Shown here: piece by piece, positions 51,431 to 60,912 of the stretch
How positions within the stretch are numbered: position 1 is the stretch's first letter
How the letters are laid out: each line of letters opens with the position of its first letter
Assembly: GCF_016907955.1 (NCBI RefSeq)
Contig: NZ_JAFBCX010000018.1
Span: 1-64,000, forward strand
Length of the DNA: 64,000 bases
Origin: Lentzea nigeriaca
Lineage (GTDB): Bacteria > Actinomycetota > Actinomycetes > Mycobacteriales > Pseudonocardiaceae
Direction: 5' to 3'
Position numbers and translations under genes: made by a program
Notes under the pieces: model-generated
What the model was told of the DNA's origin: nothing
Database searches by the model: none
Seen by the model: only the letters and a program-made list of their open reading frames with translations

Positions 51431-52660
51431 TCAGCAGGTTTTCGTGATGCTCCCGAGCTGGGCTTTCGGCGTCGCGGTGGCCAAGCCGGACAACGTGATC
51501 GCGACTCGGACGCAGTTGTTGCGCTCACCGGACTCGCGGATCTTGTCGGTCGGGTCGACGCGGGTGACCAACGTGTAGGTGCCGTCGGTCAGCGCGCTGA
51601 CCTCGATCATCTGGTCGGGCAGCGCCCACCAGTACTCGTCGGCCCATCCTCGTGAGATGCCGTTCTTGAACGCGTCCACACCGGGCGGTGACGTCGGTTC
51701 CGGGTCCAGGCAGCGCGGCGCCGGGTAGCTCTGCCGCGCGTTGCCCTTGCGCGCCCACCAGGGCATTTCGGTGTCCGCCATGCAGAAACCGTTCTTCTTG
51801 CCCGTGGCGACAACGGTTCCGGCGGAGTTCTCCAGCGTGGAGACCGAGAAGTCCTCGAAGTGGTAGTGCCGATGGATCGCGTGGTAATGCATGACGCCCA
51901 CGGACGGCACGTCGCGATACGTCCCGTCGGCGCGGTGGATGCGTTGCGAGCCAGGCACTTCCGGCGGACGCTGACCCGCGGGAGTCGAGTACCGCACGTC
52001 GACGGGACCTTCTCCGACGTTCGCCATCGCCTGGCCGAAGCGCAGGCACTTGCGCGCGTTCTGCTCCTCCACCTCGCTGCGGAAGCACGACGAACCGGGC
52101 GCTGCGACGTCGTCGAAGAACGGCGGTGGCGTCTCGAACGTCGCGTACCGCTGGGGGAGTGCTTCCAGGTCCGGCAGCAGTTCCGCCGACGACGGCTTGG
52201 GCGAGTTCTCGTTCTCCAGCAAGCCTTCGTACTTCACGACGTCCGATCCCAGCTCGGGCACGAACGGGTTGTAGAAGACGTAGACCGTGTAGCGCGCGGA
52301 GGTCTTCGGCAGCCACACCGACCGGGCGGGGCCGATCTGCGCGTCGGCGAGCGCGACGCGCCGGGATCCCTGGTAGACGGCGAACCCGAGACTGTCGTCC
52401 GGGGTGGCGCCGACCGCTCGGATCGCCAGCTCCACCCCACCGGGTTTCGCCCGCAGGCCGGCGGGCAGCCGGACGGAGACGAACGCGCGGTCGCACCCGT
52501 TCTTGCGGCATTCGGGCACGTCACGCAGCCGCGGGTCGGACTTGCGCACCTCGCCCTTCCAGAACGACGGGCGGTGGGAGTCGACGACGGCCGACGCGGA
52601 AGCGACCGCGGACGGCGTCAGAACCAACAAGAGCGTTGCGAGTATTGCCAGGCCTCTCAT
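51431..52660 (-). CDS. Secreted lysyl-oxidase-like protein
   Basis: A 409-residue secreted protein: signal peptide MRGLAILATLLLVLTPSAVA, then a C-terminal lysyl-oxidase-type domain with the copper-ligand motif MHYHAIHRHYHFEDFSV and ending in GERNNCVRVAITLSG. Lysyl oxidases oxidise primary amines using copper and a tyrosine-derived quinone; bacterial members have uncertain substrates. ATG 52660 is chosen over 52699 because GAGGGGGC precedes it by 7 bases and the signal peptide then starts correctly. Divergent from the MerR-like gene. Confidence 0.82.
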   Translation of the reverse strand: MRGLAILATLLLVLTPSAVASASAVVDSHRPSFWKGEVRKSDPRLRDVPECRKNGCDRAFVSVRLPAGLRAKPGGVELAIRAVGATPDDSLGFAVYQGSRRVALADAQIGPARSVWLPKTSARYTVYVFYNPFVPELGSDVVKYEGLLENENSPKPSSAELLPDLEALPQRYATFETPPPFFDDVAAPGSSCFRSEVEEQNARKCLRFGQAMANVGEGPVDVRYSTPAGQRPPEVPGSQRIHRADGTYRDVPSVGVMHYHAIHRHYHFEDFSVSTLENSAGTVVATGKKNGFCMADTEMPWWARKGNARQSYPAPRCLDPEPTSPPGVDAFKNGISRGWADEYWWALPDQMIEVSALTDGTYTLVTRVDPTDKIRESGERNNCVRVAITLSGLATATPKAQLGSITKTC

Positions 52661-52735
52661 TCCGTGCCCCCTCGGTGCGGGTTTGGTCACGCTCAGCAAC
52701 CAGTGCCGTCAGTCACGCTACTCGCCGCTGCAACG

Positions 52736-52771
52736 TTGACACTGTCATGATTGCAGTGTCACTATCGGGGT
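52736..52771 (+). promoter_or_regulatory. MerR-type promoter and operator
   Basis: Consensus -35 TTGACA (52736-52741) and CACTAT (52760-52765) are separated by 18 bases. A perfect inverted repeat TGACACTG (52737-52744) / CAGTGTCA (52754-52761) sits in the spacer, the typical place for a MerR-type operator. Transcription would start at or next to GTG 52772, so the mRNA is probably leaderless. Confidence 0.6.
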
Positions 52772-53338
52772 GTGTGGACGCTCGACGAGTTGCTGGAACG
52801 TGTCTCCGCCGCACTCGAAGCGGAGTACTCGGGCGCGCCCAACGGTCGCGTGCGGGACGTGCCCGACCGGCGGGCCGTCCGCTGGTACGCGACGACGGGG
52901 CTGGTCGACCGGCCGTCGGCGATGCGCGGCCGCACAGCGTTGTACGGCAAGCGCCACCTGCTCCAGCTCGTGGCGGTGAAGAGACTGCAGTCGGAGGGGA
53001 GGACGCTGGCCGAGATCCAGGCCGAGCTCGCGGGTGCCGGCGACCCGACGCTGGCGGCGATCGCCCGCGTGCCCGACCGGCTGCTCGACTCCGGTGATCC
53101 ACCGCCGCGACCCGACGTCCGTCCCCGGTTCTGGGCCGACCCCGTGGCCACACCTGGGCGAACTCCCCAGGCGAAGGCGGTTCCGCTGAACGGCGTCGCG
53201 CTCGGGGACGGTGCCGTTCTCCTGGTGCCGGGCGCGCCCACCGCCGCCGACTGCGCGGACATCGCGGCCGCCGCCCGGCCGTTGCTCGACCTGCTGGCCG
53301 CCCGTGGTCTGCTCACGAACGAAAGGGAATCGTCATGA
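52772..53338 (+). CDS. MerR-type HTH regulator
   Basis: A 188-residue regulator starting VWTLDELLERVSAALEAE, with a MerR-like winged helix (DRRAVRWYATTGLVDRPSAM, then LYGKRHLLQLVAVKRLQSEG and TLAEIQAELAG). The C-terminal part is short and proline-rich with no recognised ligand domain. GTG 52772 gives a family-like start and matches the leaderless promoter; an upstream ATG at 52751 lies inside the operator and is unlikely. It overlaps the VIT-vWA gene by 4 bases; this gene pair is commonly found together in actinomycetes, so it probably controls that gene and itself. Confidence 0.82.
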   Translation: MWTLDELLERVSAALEAEYSGAPNGRVRDVPDRRAVRWYATTGLVDRPSAMRGRTALYGKRHLLQLVAVKRLQSEGRTLAEIQAELAGAGDPTLAAIARVPDRLLDSGDPPPRPDVRPRFWADPVATPGRTPQAKAVPLNGVALGDGAVLLVPGAPTAADCADIAAAARPLLDLLAARGLLTNERESS

Positions 53339-55641
53339 CCTTCACCGTCGCCCCGATGAAGTCCGCGGAAGAGGACAGGATCGGCAGGACGACCGAGGAC
53401 GCGGGTGTCGGCGCGCTGCTCACCGACCGCGGCAACCTGCCGCTGGAAAGCCTCGACGTGCGGGCGACGATCACCGGGCTGATCGGCAGGGTCGTGCTGA
53501 CGACCGGCTTCGTGAACTCCCACGACACGGCCCTCGAGGCGACGTACGTGTTCCCGCTGCCGGACCGCGCCGCCGTCACCGGCATGAAGATGACCGCCGG
53601 CGACCGCACGGTGGAGGCCGAGCTCCAGGAACGCGGTGCCGCGCGCCAGGCCTACGACGACGCGATCGCGGCCGGCCGAAGAGCGTCCATTGTGGAGGAG
53701 GAACGGCCGGACGTCTTCACCATGCGGGTGGGCAACATCCCCGCGGGCGAGCACGTGACGGTCGAGCTGAGCCTGGTCGGGCCGCTCGTGTACGAGGACG
53801 GCGCGGCCACGTTCCGGTTCCCGCTCGTGGTGGCGCCGCGGTACGTGCCGGGCACGCCGCTGCCGGGCCCGTCCGTCGGCGACGGGTACGCCGAGGACAC
53901 CGACGTGGTACCGGACGCCTCCCGGATCACGCCGCCGGTGCTGCTGCCGGGCTTCCCGAACCCGGTGCGGCTCGGCATCGGCGTGGAGATCGACCCGGCC
54001 GGTCTCGGACTCGGCGAGGTGCGGTCGAGCCTGCACACCGTGACGGCCGAGGGCAACACCGTGACGGTCGCGCCGGGAGAACGCGTCGACCGCGACTTCG
54101 TGCTGCGGCTGGCGTACGCGGGGAACAGCACCGCGGCCGTGTGCGTCCCCGACGACGACGGCGACGCAGGCACCTACCAGCTGACGGTCCTGCCGCCTGA
54201 CCTCGCCACCCCGGTCCGTCCGCGCGACGTGGTGCTGTTGCTCGACCGTTCCGGCAGCATGTCGGGCTGGAAGATGGTCGCGGCCAGGCGAGCCGCAGCC
54301 CGCATCATCGACACGCTGACGATGGACGACACGTTCGCCGTACTGACCTTCGATCACCAGGTGGAGCGCCCGGCCGAGCTCGGCACTGGGCTCGTCACGG
54401 CCACCGACCGCCACCGCTTCCGCGCTGTCGAACATCTCGCGGCCGTGCAGGCGCGCGGCGGAACCGAGCTGTTCGAGCCGCTGCGCGAGGGGCTCACGCT
54501 CCTGGCCCGCACGAGCGAGGAACGCGACCCCGTCCTGGTCCTCGTGACCGACGGCCAGGTGGGCAACGAGGACCAGCTCCTGCGCGACATCGCGCCGGTG
54601 ATCAACCGGACGAGGGTGCACGCCGTCGGCATCGACACGGCCGTCAACGCGGGCTTCCTCGGCAGGCTGGCGGCGCAGGGCGCCGGCCGGTGCGAGCTCG
54701 TCGAGAGCGAGGACCGCCTGGACGAGGCGATGACGCACATCCAGCGCCGCATCGGCGCGCCCGTGATCACCGACGTGGTGGTGACGCCGGAGTCCTCGGT
54801 GCCCAGGCAGCCTTCTGCCATCTATCCCGGTGTGCCGCTGGTCGCCTTCGGCCGGTATCGCGGGCCCGTGCCGGAGTCGTTGACCGTGTGCGGCCGGACG
54901 CGGGACGGTGCGGACTGGCAGGAGAACGTCGTGGTGCGCCAACACACCGAGCCCGCGGTCCGGGCGCAGTGGGCTCGCGCGGCATTGCGTGATCTGGAGG
55001 ACCGGTACGCCGTTGGCGAGAAGGCGGTGGAGCCGGAGATCTTGCGGATCTCGTTGCAGTACGGCGTGTTGTGCCGCTTCACCGCTTTTGTCGCGGTGGA
55101 CGAGCGTGTGGTGTCGGATGGCAACGTGCACCGGGTGGTGCAGCCGGTCGAGCTGCCGTCGGGGTGGGAGCTGCAGGCTCCCGGATTCGCCGCGCCGATG
55201 GCAATCGCCGGTGGCGGCTACGGGGCACCGCCGCCCGCTGCCCCTGCCGCTCCTGGGAGGTTCGACGCGGCTGTGCCACTCTCCGCGCCACAAGGGATCA
55301 CACGTGATTTCCGGCCTGCCGCGCCGCGGCTGAAGGTGAGTGGTCCGGCCGTCGCGCCCGACAACCCGGTGGACCTGCGCGAGATCGCTGTGCTGGAGGC
55401 CCGGCGTCTGGAGAAGGAAGCGGGCCGGCCGGCCTGGGAACGGCGGGACCTCCTCGCCGACCTCGCCAGCAGGCTCGGAATCCTCGTCGCCACCACGCAG
55501 GGTCCGATGTACGAGCCGTTGCGCCGGTTGGTCGCGGACCTCAACGCGGGCGGGGACGTGGACCAGCTGTGGGCGCGGGCTCTGCAGGTGCTGCGGGAGT
55601 TCTCCGCGGGGAACGAACGCCGCCGGAGCTTCTGGCGCTGA
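53335..55641 (+). CDS. VIT domain and von Willebrand factor A domain protein
   Basis: A 768-residue protein. The VIT domain spans about 15-150 (GFVNSHDTALEATYVFPLPD, then RQAYDDAIAAGRRASIVEEE). The vWA domain spans about 295-470 with the metal-dependent adhesion motif VVLLLDRSGSMSGWK and LVTDGQVGN. A long C-terminal region follows with a proline/alanine-rich linker. No signal peptide is seen. Such proteins probably mediate protein-protein binding through the metal site. ATG overlaps the MerR-like stop. Confidence 0.88.
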   Translation: MTFTVAPMKSAEEDRIGRTTEDAGVGALLTDRGNLPLESLDVRATITGLIGRVVLTTGFVNSHDTALEATYVFPLPDRAAVTGMKMTAGDRTVEAELQERGAARQAYDDAIAAGRRASIVEEERPDVFTMRVGNIPAGEHVTVELSLVGPLVYEDGAATFRFPLVVAPRYVPGTPLPGPSVGDGYAEDTDVVPDASRITPPVLLPGFPNPVRLGIGVEIDPAGLGLGEVRSSLHTVTAEGNTVTVAPGERVDRDFVLRLAYAGNSTAAVCVPDDDGDAGTYQLTVLPPDLATPVRPRDVVLLLDRSGSMSGWKMVAARRAAARIIDTLTMDDTFAVLTFDHQVERPAELGTGLVTATDRHRFRAVEHLAAVQARGGTELFEPLREGLTLLARTSEERDPVLVLVTDGQVGNEDQLLRDIAPVINRTRVHAVGIDTAVNAGFLGRLAAQGAGRCELVESEDRLDEAMTHIQRRIGAPVITDVVVTPESSVPRQPSAIYPGVPLVAFGRYRGPVPESLTVCGRTRDGADWQENVVVRQHTEPAVRAQWARAALRDLEDRYAVGEKAVEPEILRISLQYGVLCRFTAFVAVDERVVSDGNVHRVVQPVELPSGWELQAPGFAAPMAIAGGGYGAPPPAAPAAPGRFDAAVPLSAPQGITRDFRPAAPRLKVSGPAVAPDNPVDLREIAVLEARRLEKEAGRPAWERRDLLADLASRLGILVATTQGPMYEPLRRLVADLNAGGDVDQLWARALQVLREFSAGNERRRSFWR

Positions 55642-55683
55642 ACGGACCTAGCTCGTCGTCGGTCTTGACGCGACGCTTCTACC

Positions 55684-57582
55684 GTGAGCGCGTTCGGGGA
55701 GTGGACGACGACCGAGGGCCTGCCCGCGTTCGAGTACCGGGCGGGCTCTCGGCCCTGGGATCCGATCATCGACCCGCCGTCGACACAGCACCGGGTGCAC
55801 GTCGGCAACCGCCGGATCACCCTGGTGACCGACAGCGACGGCCTCGCCGGCGTGTGGGACGAGCACCTCGACTGCCGGTGGCTCGCCGAGCACACCGGTA
55901 TCGGCCGGTTCGGCGCGTTGTCCACCGACACCGCCGCGACGAAGTTGTTCGGCCCCACGTTCTTTCGTGTCGCGGTGGCCGACGAGGAGGCTTCGGTCGA
56001 GCGCACGGTCCTGTGTCCCGAGGGCGAGATCCCGTGGGTGCTGATCAAGGTCGACGTGGTGAACCGGGGCGACGTGGTGCTGCGCCGATCGGTGACCGAG
56101 GAGTGGGTCGTCCGGCCACGCCTGGTGGATCTGGAGTTCGGGCCGCCGCGGGATGTGACTCCGTCGGACGGCCCTGTTGTGGCGCTGGAGGAACTCGGCG
56201 GCGATCGGGTGGAGACGACGTCCGGGCTGTTGACTGTCGGGGGCCTGGTCGAGCTGCCACCGGGCGAGCGGACGACCGTGTGGTTCCGGTTCGGGTTGCT
56301 CGACGGGCAGGCGGATCCGGCCGAGTTGTACGACACGAGCCTGGCCGCGCTGCGAGAACGTCTTCCTGCTGCAGCGCCCGCCGAGATCCAGTGGCACGCG
56401 GCTCTGCTCACCGGCGGCGCGTGCGTCGACGGCGTTCTCGGCGGTCACACCCTGAACCAGGGCTCCGCCTACGCGTTCCGGCACGGTTTCAACGGCGCGG
56501 CAAGGGACCCGCTGCAGCACGCGCTGCCACTCGTCCACCTCGAACCGGACCTCGCGCTGTCCGTGCTGCGCAACACCTGTGCCTGGGGCAGCCCGGACGG
56601 CGACCTGCCGTACGCGCTCGACGGCCGCAAACAACCGTGGACCCAGCTGTTCCGGCCGTCCGACCAGAACCTGTGGGCGCTCTGGCTGGCAGCCGAGTAC
56701 GCCGCGGCGACCGGCGACCTCGCCGCGTTCAGCCGCCCCGTGCCGTACCACCCGTGCCACGGCGCCGATCCGGTGCCGCTCGCCGAGAACCTGCGGCGCC
56801 AGTTCCGCTTCTTCGCCGACGAGGTGGGCGTCGGCGAGCACGGGCACGTCCGCATCCTGAACGCCGACTGGAACGACCTGGCCGTCACCGAGTCCAAAGT
56901 GGACCGTGAGCTCATGATCGAGCGCGGCGAGTCGGTGCTCAACTCGGCGATGGCCGCCTGGGTGCTCCCGGTGTACGCGGATCTCGCCGCACAGCTCGGT
57001 GATCACGCCACCGCCACCGAGGCGCGGCAGCGTGCGGCCGATCTTCGCTCACGTGTCGCGGAGGAGTGGAACGGCCAGTGGTTCCGGCGCGCGCACGCTC
57101 CCGGTGCCGGTCCGATCGGTGATCACGACCTGTGGCTGGAGGTCCAGCCTTGGGCGATCCTGTGCGGTGCGGCCACACCCGCGCAGGCACGGGCTTTGCT
57201 CAGCACGATCGACGACAAGTGCCGCACTGGATCACCGCTCGGCGCACGGCACCGGTGGCCGGCCGGGCCGTCGGGCCAGGTGTGGTTCTCGGTCAACATG
57301 ACGCTGGTCTGGGCTGCCTCCCGATACGACCTGGACCTGGCTTGGGACGAGTGGCGGCGGATGACCCTGCACGCGCACACCGCCGCGTATCCCGGCACGT
57401 GGATGGGCACGCTGTCGGGCCCCGACTGCTACCTCGCGCCGGAGAGCGACCGGCCCGGCGAGACCTGGGCCCTGCCAGACCTCGGCGTCGCGATGCAGGC
57501 GTATCCCGTGGCCAACCTGCACAGCCATTCCGCGCCGCTGCTCGCCTACCTGCGGCTGCACGGCGTGGATCCCGGCGCCTGA
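55684..57582 (+). CDS. GH94/GH-like alpha,alpha-barrel glycosidase or phosphorylase
   Basis: A 632-residue protein with a beta-sandwich N-terminal region (about 1-230) and an (alpha/alpha)6-barrel (about 240-620) with RILNADWNDLAV, which recalls the catalytic aspartate region of GH94-type phosphorylases (GDWND). Also visible are GGHTLNQGSAYAFRHGFNGA and WFSVNMTLVWAASRYDLDLA. No signal peptide, so a cytoplasmic action on an oligosaccharide is likely. Substrate unknown. GTG start at 55684, 42 bases after the vWA gene; converges with the epoxide hydrolase gene (2-base gap). Confidence 0.7.
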   Translation: MSAFGEWTTTEGLPAFEYRAGSRPWDPIIDPPSTQHRVHVGNRRITLVTDSDGLAGVWDEHLDCRWLAEHTGIGRFGALSTDTAATKLFGPTFFRVAVADEEASVERTVLCPEGEIPWVLIKVDVVNRGDVVLRRSVTEEWVVRPRLVDLEFGPPRDVTPSDGPVVALEELGGDRVETTSGLLTVGGLVELPPGERTTVWFRFGLLDGQADPAELYDTSLAALRERLPAAAPAEIQWHAALLTGGACVDGVLGGHTLNQGSAYAFRHGFNGAARDPLQHALPLVHLEPDLALSVLRNTCAWGSPDGDLPYALDGRKQPWTQLFRPSDQNLWALWLAAEYAAATGDLAAFSRPVPYHPCHGADPVPLAENLRRQFRFFADEVGVGEHGHVRILNADWNDLAVTESKVDRELMIERGESVLNSAMAAWVLPVYADLAAQLGDHATATEARQRAADLRSRVAEEWNGQWFRRAHAPGAGPIGDHDLWLEVQPWAILCGAATPAQARALLSTIDDKCRTGSPLGARHRWPAGPSGQVWFSVNMTLVWAASRYDLDLAWDEWRRMTLHAHTAAYPGTWMGTLSGPDCYLAPESDRPGETWALPDLGVAMQAYPVANLHSHSAPLLAYLRLHGVDPGA

Positions 57583-57584
57583 CC

Positions 57585-58787
57585 TCAGGGCCTGCGGCCG
57601 CGGAAGGTGCGGCGCAGGTCGCTCACCCAGGCGTCCGGGTTCTCCCAGGGGACGAAGTGGCCGCCGTGGTCGTGGGCGTTCACGTTGACGTGGTTGAACC
57701 AGGCCGAACCCTTCTCGAACGCCCGGACGCGCTCCTCGGCGGTGTGGATGCCGGGCGGGTTCTCGTAGGTGACGAAGGTGAGGCCGGTCGGGGCTTCCAC
57801 CACGGGGGTGCGGTCGTGGGAGGGAGTCCACGGGTAGCGGTTGGCGTTGGCGTAGTAGCGCATCGAGGTGGCGATGGAGTTGGTGGCCCAGTAGATCGTG
57901 GCGTGGGTGAGCAGGTCGTCCTTGGTGAAGACGGACTCGACGTCGCCTCCGTTGTCGCTCCAGGCGTTCCAGCGTTCGAGCAGCCAGGCGAGCAGTCCGG
58001 CGGGCGAGTCGCTCAGCCCGTGCGCCAGGGTGGCGCCGTCGATCATGTGCACGGCGAGGTGGGACGCCCAGCGACGGTCCTGCTCGATGATCCGGGCCCG
58101 GATGTCGGCGGGCTGGTCGTCGGTGAGGGGACGGTTGCGGGCGAAGTCCCAGGCGCGGGGCCCGGTGAAGAAGTCGAGCGGCAGCCCGGAGCCGATGTGG
58201 ATGCCGTACAGCGAGTCGGCGTACTTGTGGCCGAGCTGGCTGGAGACGATCCCGCCGATGTCGCAGCCCCCGGCGGCGTACTTCTCGTAACCGAGGGTCT
58301 CGGTCATCAGACTGTGCCAGAGGTCGGCGACCTTCCAGAAGTTGACGTCGGGAAAGCCGGTGAGCGGGCCCGGGAAGCCGAAACCCGGCAGGGACGGCAC
58401 GATCACGTCGAACGCGTCGGCGGGATCACCGCCGGACGCGGCGGGGTCGGCGAGCGGGTCGATCACCTTCGACCAGTGCCAGAACGTCCACGGCCAGCCG
58501 TGGGTGAGGATCAGCGGGATCGGGCGTGGTCCGCGGCCGGGTTTGCGCAGGAAGTGCAGCGGGACGTTGCCGACGGTCACCTCGTGGTGCTCGTACGCGT
58601 TGATCGCGGCCTCGGCCCTGCGCCAGTCGAAGTCGTTGCGCCAGTAGGCGACCAGCTCGCTCAGGTAGCTCCGCGGGACGCCGTAGGACCAGTCGTCGTT
58701 GCCCTCGTCCAGCGGTGCGCGCGTGCGTGCGAGGCGGGCTTTGAGGTCGTCGAGGATCTCGTCGGACACGTGGATCGGCTTCAGCAC
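57585..58787 (-). CDS. Epoxide hydrolase (EHN domain, alpha/beta hydrolase)
   Basis: A 400-residue protein. The N-terminal EHN-type domain (KPIHVSDEILDDLKARLART) is followed by an alpha/beta-hydrolase core: oxyanion loop ILTHGWPWTFWHW, nucleophile aspartate in AGGCDIGGIVSSQLG, and a late histidine in HDHGGHFVPWENPD. It should open epoxides or act on related xenobiotics in the cytoplasm. GTG 58787 gives the usual family start; upstream in-frame sequence has no family similarity. Confidence 0.88.
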   Translation of the reverse strand: MLKPIHVSDEILDDLKARLARTRAPLDEGNDDWSYGVPRSYLSELVAYWRNDFDWRRAEAAINAYEHHEVTVGNVPLHFLRKPGRGPRPIPLILTHGWPWTFWHWSKVIDPLADPAASGGDPADAFDVIVPSLPGFGFPGPLTGFPDVNFWKVADLWHSLMTETLGYEKYAAGGCDIGGIVSSQLGHKYADSLYGIHIGSGLPLDFFTGPRAWDFARNRPLTDDQPADIRARIIEQDRRWASHLAVHMIDGATLAHGLSDSPAGLLAWLLERWNAWSDNGGDVESVFTKDDLLTHATIYWATNSIATSMRYYANANRYPWTPSHDRTPVVEAPTGLTFVTYENPPGIHTAEERVRAFEKGSAWFNHVNVNAHDHGGHFVPWENPDAWVSDLRRTFRGRRP

Positions 58788-58847
58788 GTCACCCGATGCT
58801 ACCGCCCGGACATGTTTGGAGTGCCGGAAGCCGGGTAAGCGTTCGTT

Positions 58848-59300
58848 GTGCGAACGCGTCGGTGGGCCGTGTTGATCAGCGTGGGTGCGGTGCTGCTCGC
58901 TCTCGTACTGACCGGGGTCTGGCCGGAGACACCCGGTCAGTTCCGGTCCACAGTGGAAACGAGCGTCCAGGACGCGCTCTCTTCGGTCGGCACCGCGCAC
59001 ACAACCGGACAAACCGCACTGCGGGGCAACGCCTTCGGTCCGTACGAGTCCACAGTGCTCGAAGACGCGCGCAGGAGCGTGGCCACGGCGATCACGGACA
59101 TCGTCGAGTCGGAGGTGCCCGACCAGGACTCGCGGCGGCTGCGTGACGAGGTGCTGCCGCTGTTGCAGGAGTCGGCCCGGCTGATCAGCGACCTCGGCAC
59201 CGGGTTGAGTGAGGACGACCGCGGCGCGGTGTCCGCCGCGGCGGAGGGGCTCGTCGGGGTGCGGGAGCGGCTGACTGCGGTGTTGGGAGGGCTGCGGTGA
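58848..59300 (+). CDS. Small membrane-anchored extracytoplasmic protein
   Basis: A 150-residue protein with one N-terminal hydrophobic helix (AVLISVGAVLLALVLTGVW) and a helical, acidic extracytoplasmic part (LEDARRSVATAITDIVESEV, LPLLQESARLISDLGTGL). No family recognised. Its stop overlaps the NRAMP-like start (GTGA), so it probably works with that transporter. GTG start at 58848. Confidence 0.65.
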   Translation: MRTRRWAVLISVGAVLLALVLTGVWPETPGQFRSTVETSVQDALSSVGTAHTTGQTALRGNAFGPYESTVLEDARRSVATAITDIVESEVPDQDSRRLRDEVLPLLQESARLISDLGTGLSEDDRGAVSAAAEGLVGVRERLTAVLGGLR

Positions 59301-60526
59301 AGCGGTTCCTGGCCGTCACACTCGGCATCCTCACGGCGATCGGCGGCTTCGTCGACATCGGCGACCTGGTGGCCAACGGCGAGACCGGCGCCAGGTTCGG
59401 CATGCGGCTGGCCTGGGTCGTCGTGGTCGGCGTCCTCGGCATCTGCCTCTACGCCGAGATGTCCGGACGGGTCGCCGCCGTCAGCGGCCGCCCCGTGTTC
59501 GACCTCGTGCGGGAACGGCTGGGCGCCAGGGTCGCCCTCGCCAACCTGGCCGGGTCCTACCTGGTCACGCTGCTCACCCTGAGCGCGGAGATCGGCGGTG
59601 TCGCGCTCGCGATCCAGCTGGCCACGAGCGTGCACTACCTGCTGTGGGTGCCGATCGCCGCGTTCGTGCTCTGGGTTGTGCTGTGGAAGGTGAAGTTCGA
59701 ACCCATGGAACGGGTGTTCGGGCTCGCCGGGCTCGCGCTCGTCGTGTTCGTCGTGGCGCTCATCGCGCTCGATCCGCCGTGGGGGCAGCTCGGGGACCAG
59801 ATCGCGAACCCGGTCCCGCCGGCCACTGAGGACTGGGCGACCTACGGGTTCTTCGCCGTCGCGCTGTTCGCCGCGGCGATGACGCCGTACGAGGTGTTCT
59901 TCTTCTCCTCGGGCGGTGTCGAGGAGAAGTGGACGCGGCGCGACCTCGTGATCTCGCGGGTCAACGTCTTCATCGGCTTCCCTCTCGGCGGCGTGCTGTC
60001 GCTGGCGGTCATGGGGTGTGCGGCGGTCGTCTACGAGCCGCTCGGAGTCCACGTGGACACGCTCGGGCAGACCGCGCTGCCGGTGGCGATGGCGGTCGGC
60101 AAACTCGGGCTGGTCGTGGTGATCCTCGGGTTCTTCGCGGCCACGTTCGGCGCGGCGCTCGAGACCGGGTTGTCCGCCGGGTACACGGTGGCGCAGTACT
60201 TCGGCTGGCAGTGGGGCAAGCTCGTGCGGCCGCGGCAGGCCGCGCGGTTCCACACCGTCGTGCTGATCAGCGTGTTGCTCGGGGTGGCGTTGTTGCTCAC
60301 CACGGCCGATCCGATCGCGATCACGGAGTACTCGCTGGTGTTCAGCGCGGTCGCGTTGCCGTTGACCTACCTGCCGATCCTGATCGTCGCGAACGACCGC
60401 GACTACCTGGGCGACCACGTGAACAGCCCGTTCACCAACGTGCTGGGAGTGACCTACCTGGTGATCATTCTGGTCGTGGCGGTCGCCGCGGTGCCGCTGA
60501 TGATCGTGACGGGGATGGGATCGTGA
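59297..60526 (+). CDS. NRAMP-family-like transporter with altered metal-site motifs
   Basis: A 409-residue protein with about 11 membrane helices. The first helix reads GGFVDIGDLVANGETG where metal-transporting NRAMPs have DPGN, and helix 6 reads AAAMTPYEVFFFSSGGVEEK where they have MPH. It therefore belongs to a divergent branch whose substrate may not be a transition metal. It is the centre of a four-gene overlapping unit with a membrane-anchored protein and two PRC-barrel proteins. GTG start. Confidence 0.82.
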   Translation: MKRFLAVTLGILTAIGGFVDIGDLVANGETGARFGMRLAWVVVVGVLGICLYAEMSGRVAAVSGRPVFDLVRERLGARVALANLAGSYLVTLLTLSAEIGGVALAIQLATSVHYLLWVPIAAFVLWVVLWKVKFEPMERVFGLAGLALVVFVVALIALDPPWGQLGDQIANPVPPATEDWATYGFFAVALFAAAMTPYEVFFFSSGGVEEKWTRRDLVISRVNVFIGFPLGGVLSLAVMGCAAVVYEPLGVHVDTLGQTALPVAMAVGKLGLVVVILGFFAATFGAALETGLSAGYTVAQYFGWQWGKLVRPRQAARFHTVVLISVLLGVALLLTTADPIAITEYSLVFSAVALPLTYLPILIVANDRDYLGDHVNSPFTNVLGVTYLVIILVVAVAAVPLMIVTGMGS

Positions 60527-60912
60527 CGGACAAACCGCTGAGGGTCGACTTCGACCTCCTGGACCGCCAGATCGTCGATCTGGACGGGTACCTCGTCGGC
60601 AAGGTCGACGACATCGAGTTCGGCACGGCCGCGGACGGACGACCCGTCGTGGCCGCGATCCTCGTCGGGCACCACGCGCTCGGCAGGCGGATCGGGGGAG
60701 TGCTCGGCCGGTGGATGGCGGCCGTGGCACGGCGGTTGCACACGACCGGTGATCCGCAGCCGCTGCGCATCCCGTTCGAGCGGGTCGCCAAGATCGGCAG
60801 CGCCCTCTGGCTCGACGTCCGGCACGAGCTGCTGGACACACCCGCGCTGGAGTTGTGGTTGCGCGACAACGTGATCGGACGCATCCCCGGAGCCTCTGAT
60901 GCTGGCCAGTGA
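60523..60912 (+). CDS. PRC-barrel-like protein
   Basis: A 129-residue protein with a PRC-barrel-like pattern: LLDRQIVDLDGYLVGKVDDI, then RPVVAAILVGHHALGRRIGG and IPFERVAKIGSALWLDV. PRC barrels are small beta domains that bind other proteins or small ligands. GTG 60523 overlaps the NRAMP-like stop, and its 3' end overlaps the next PRC-like gene by 14 bases. Probably an accessory to the transporter. Confidence 0.72.
   Translation: MTDKPLRVDFDLLDRQIVDLDGYLVGKVDDIEFGTAADGRPVVAAILVGHHALGRRIGGVLGRWMAAVARRLHTTGDPQPLRIPFERVAKIGSALWLDVRHELLDTPALELWLRDNVIGRIPGASDAGQ

Noticed and set aside
57560..57600. Small hairpin between the glycosidase and epoxide hydrolase genes
   Set aside because: Only a 5-bp stem (CCTGA/TCAGG); too weak to call a terminator.
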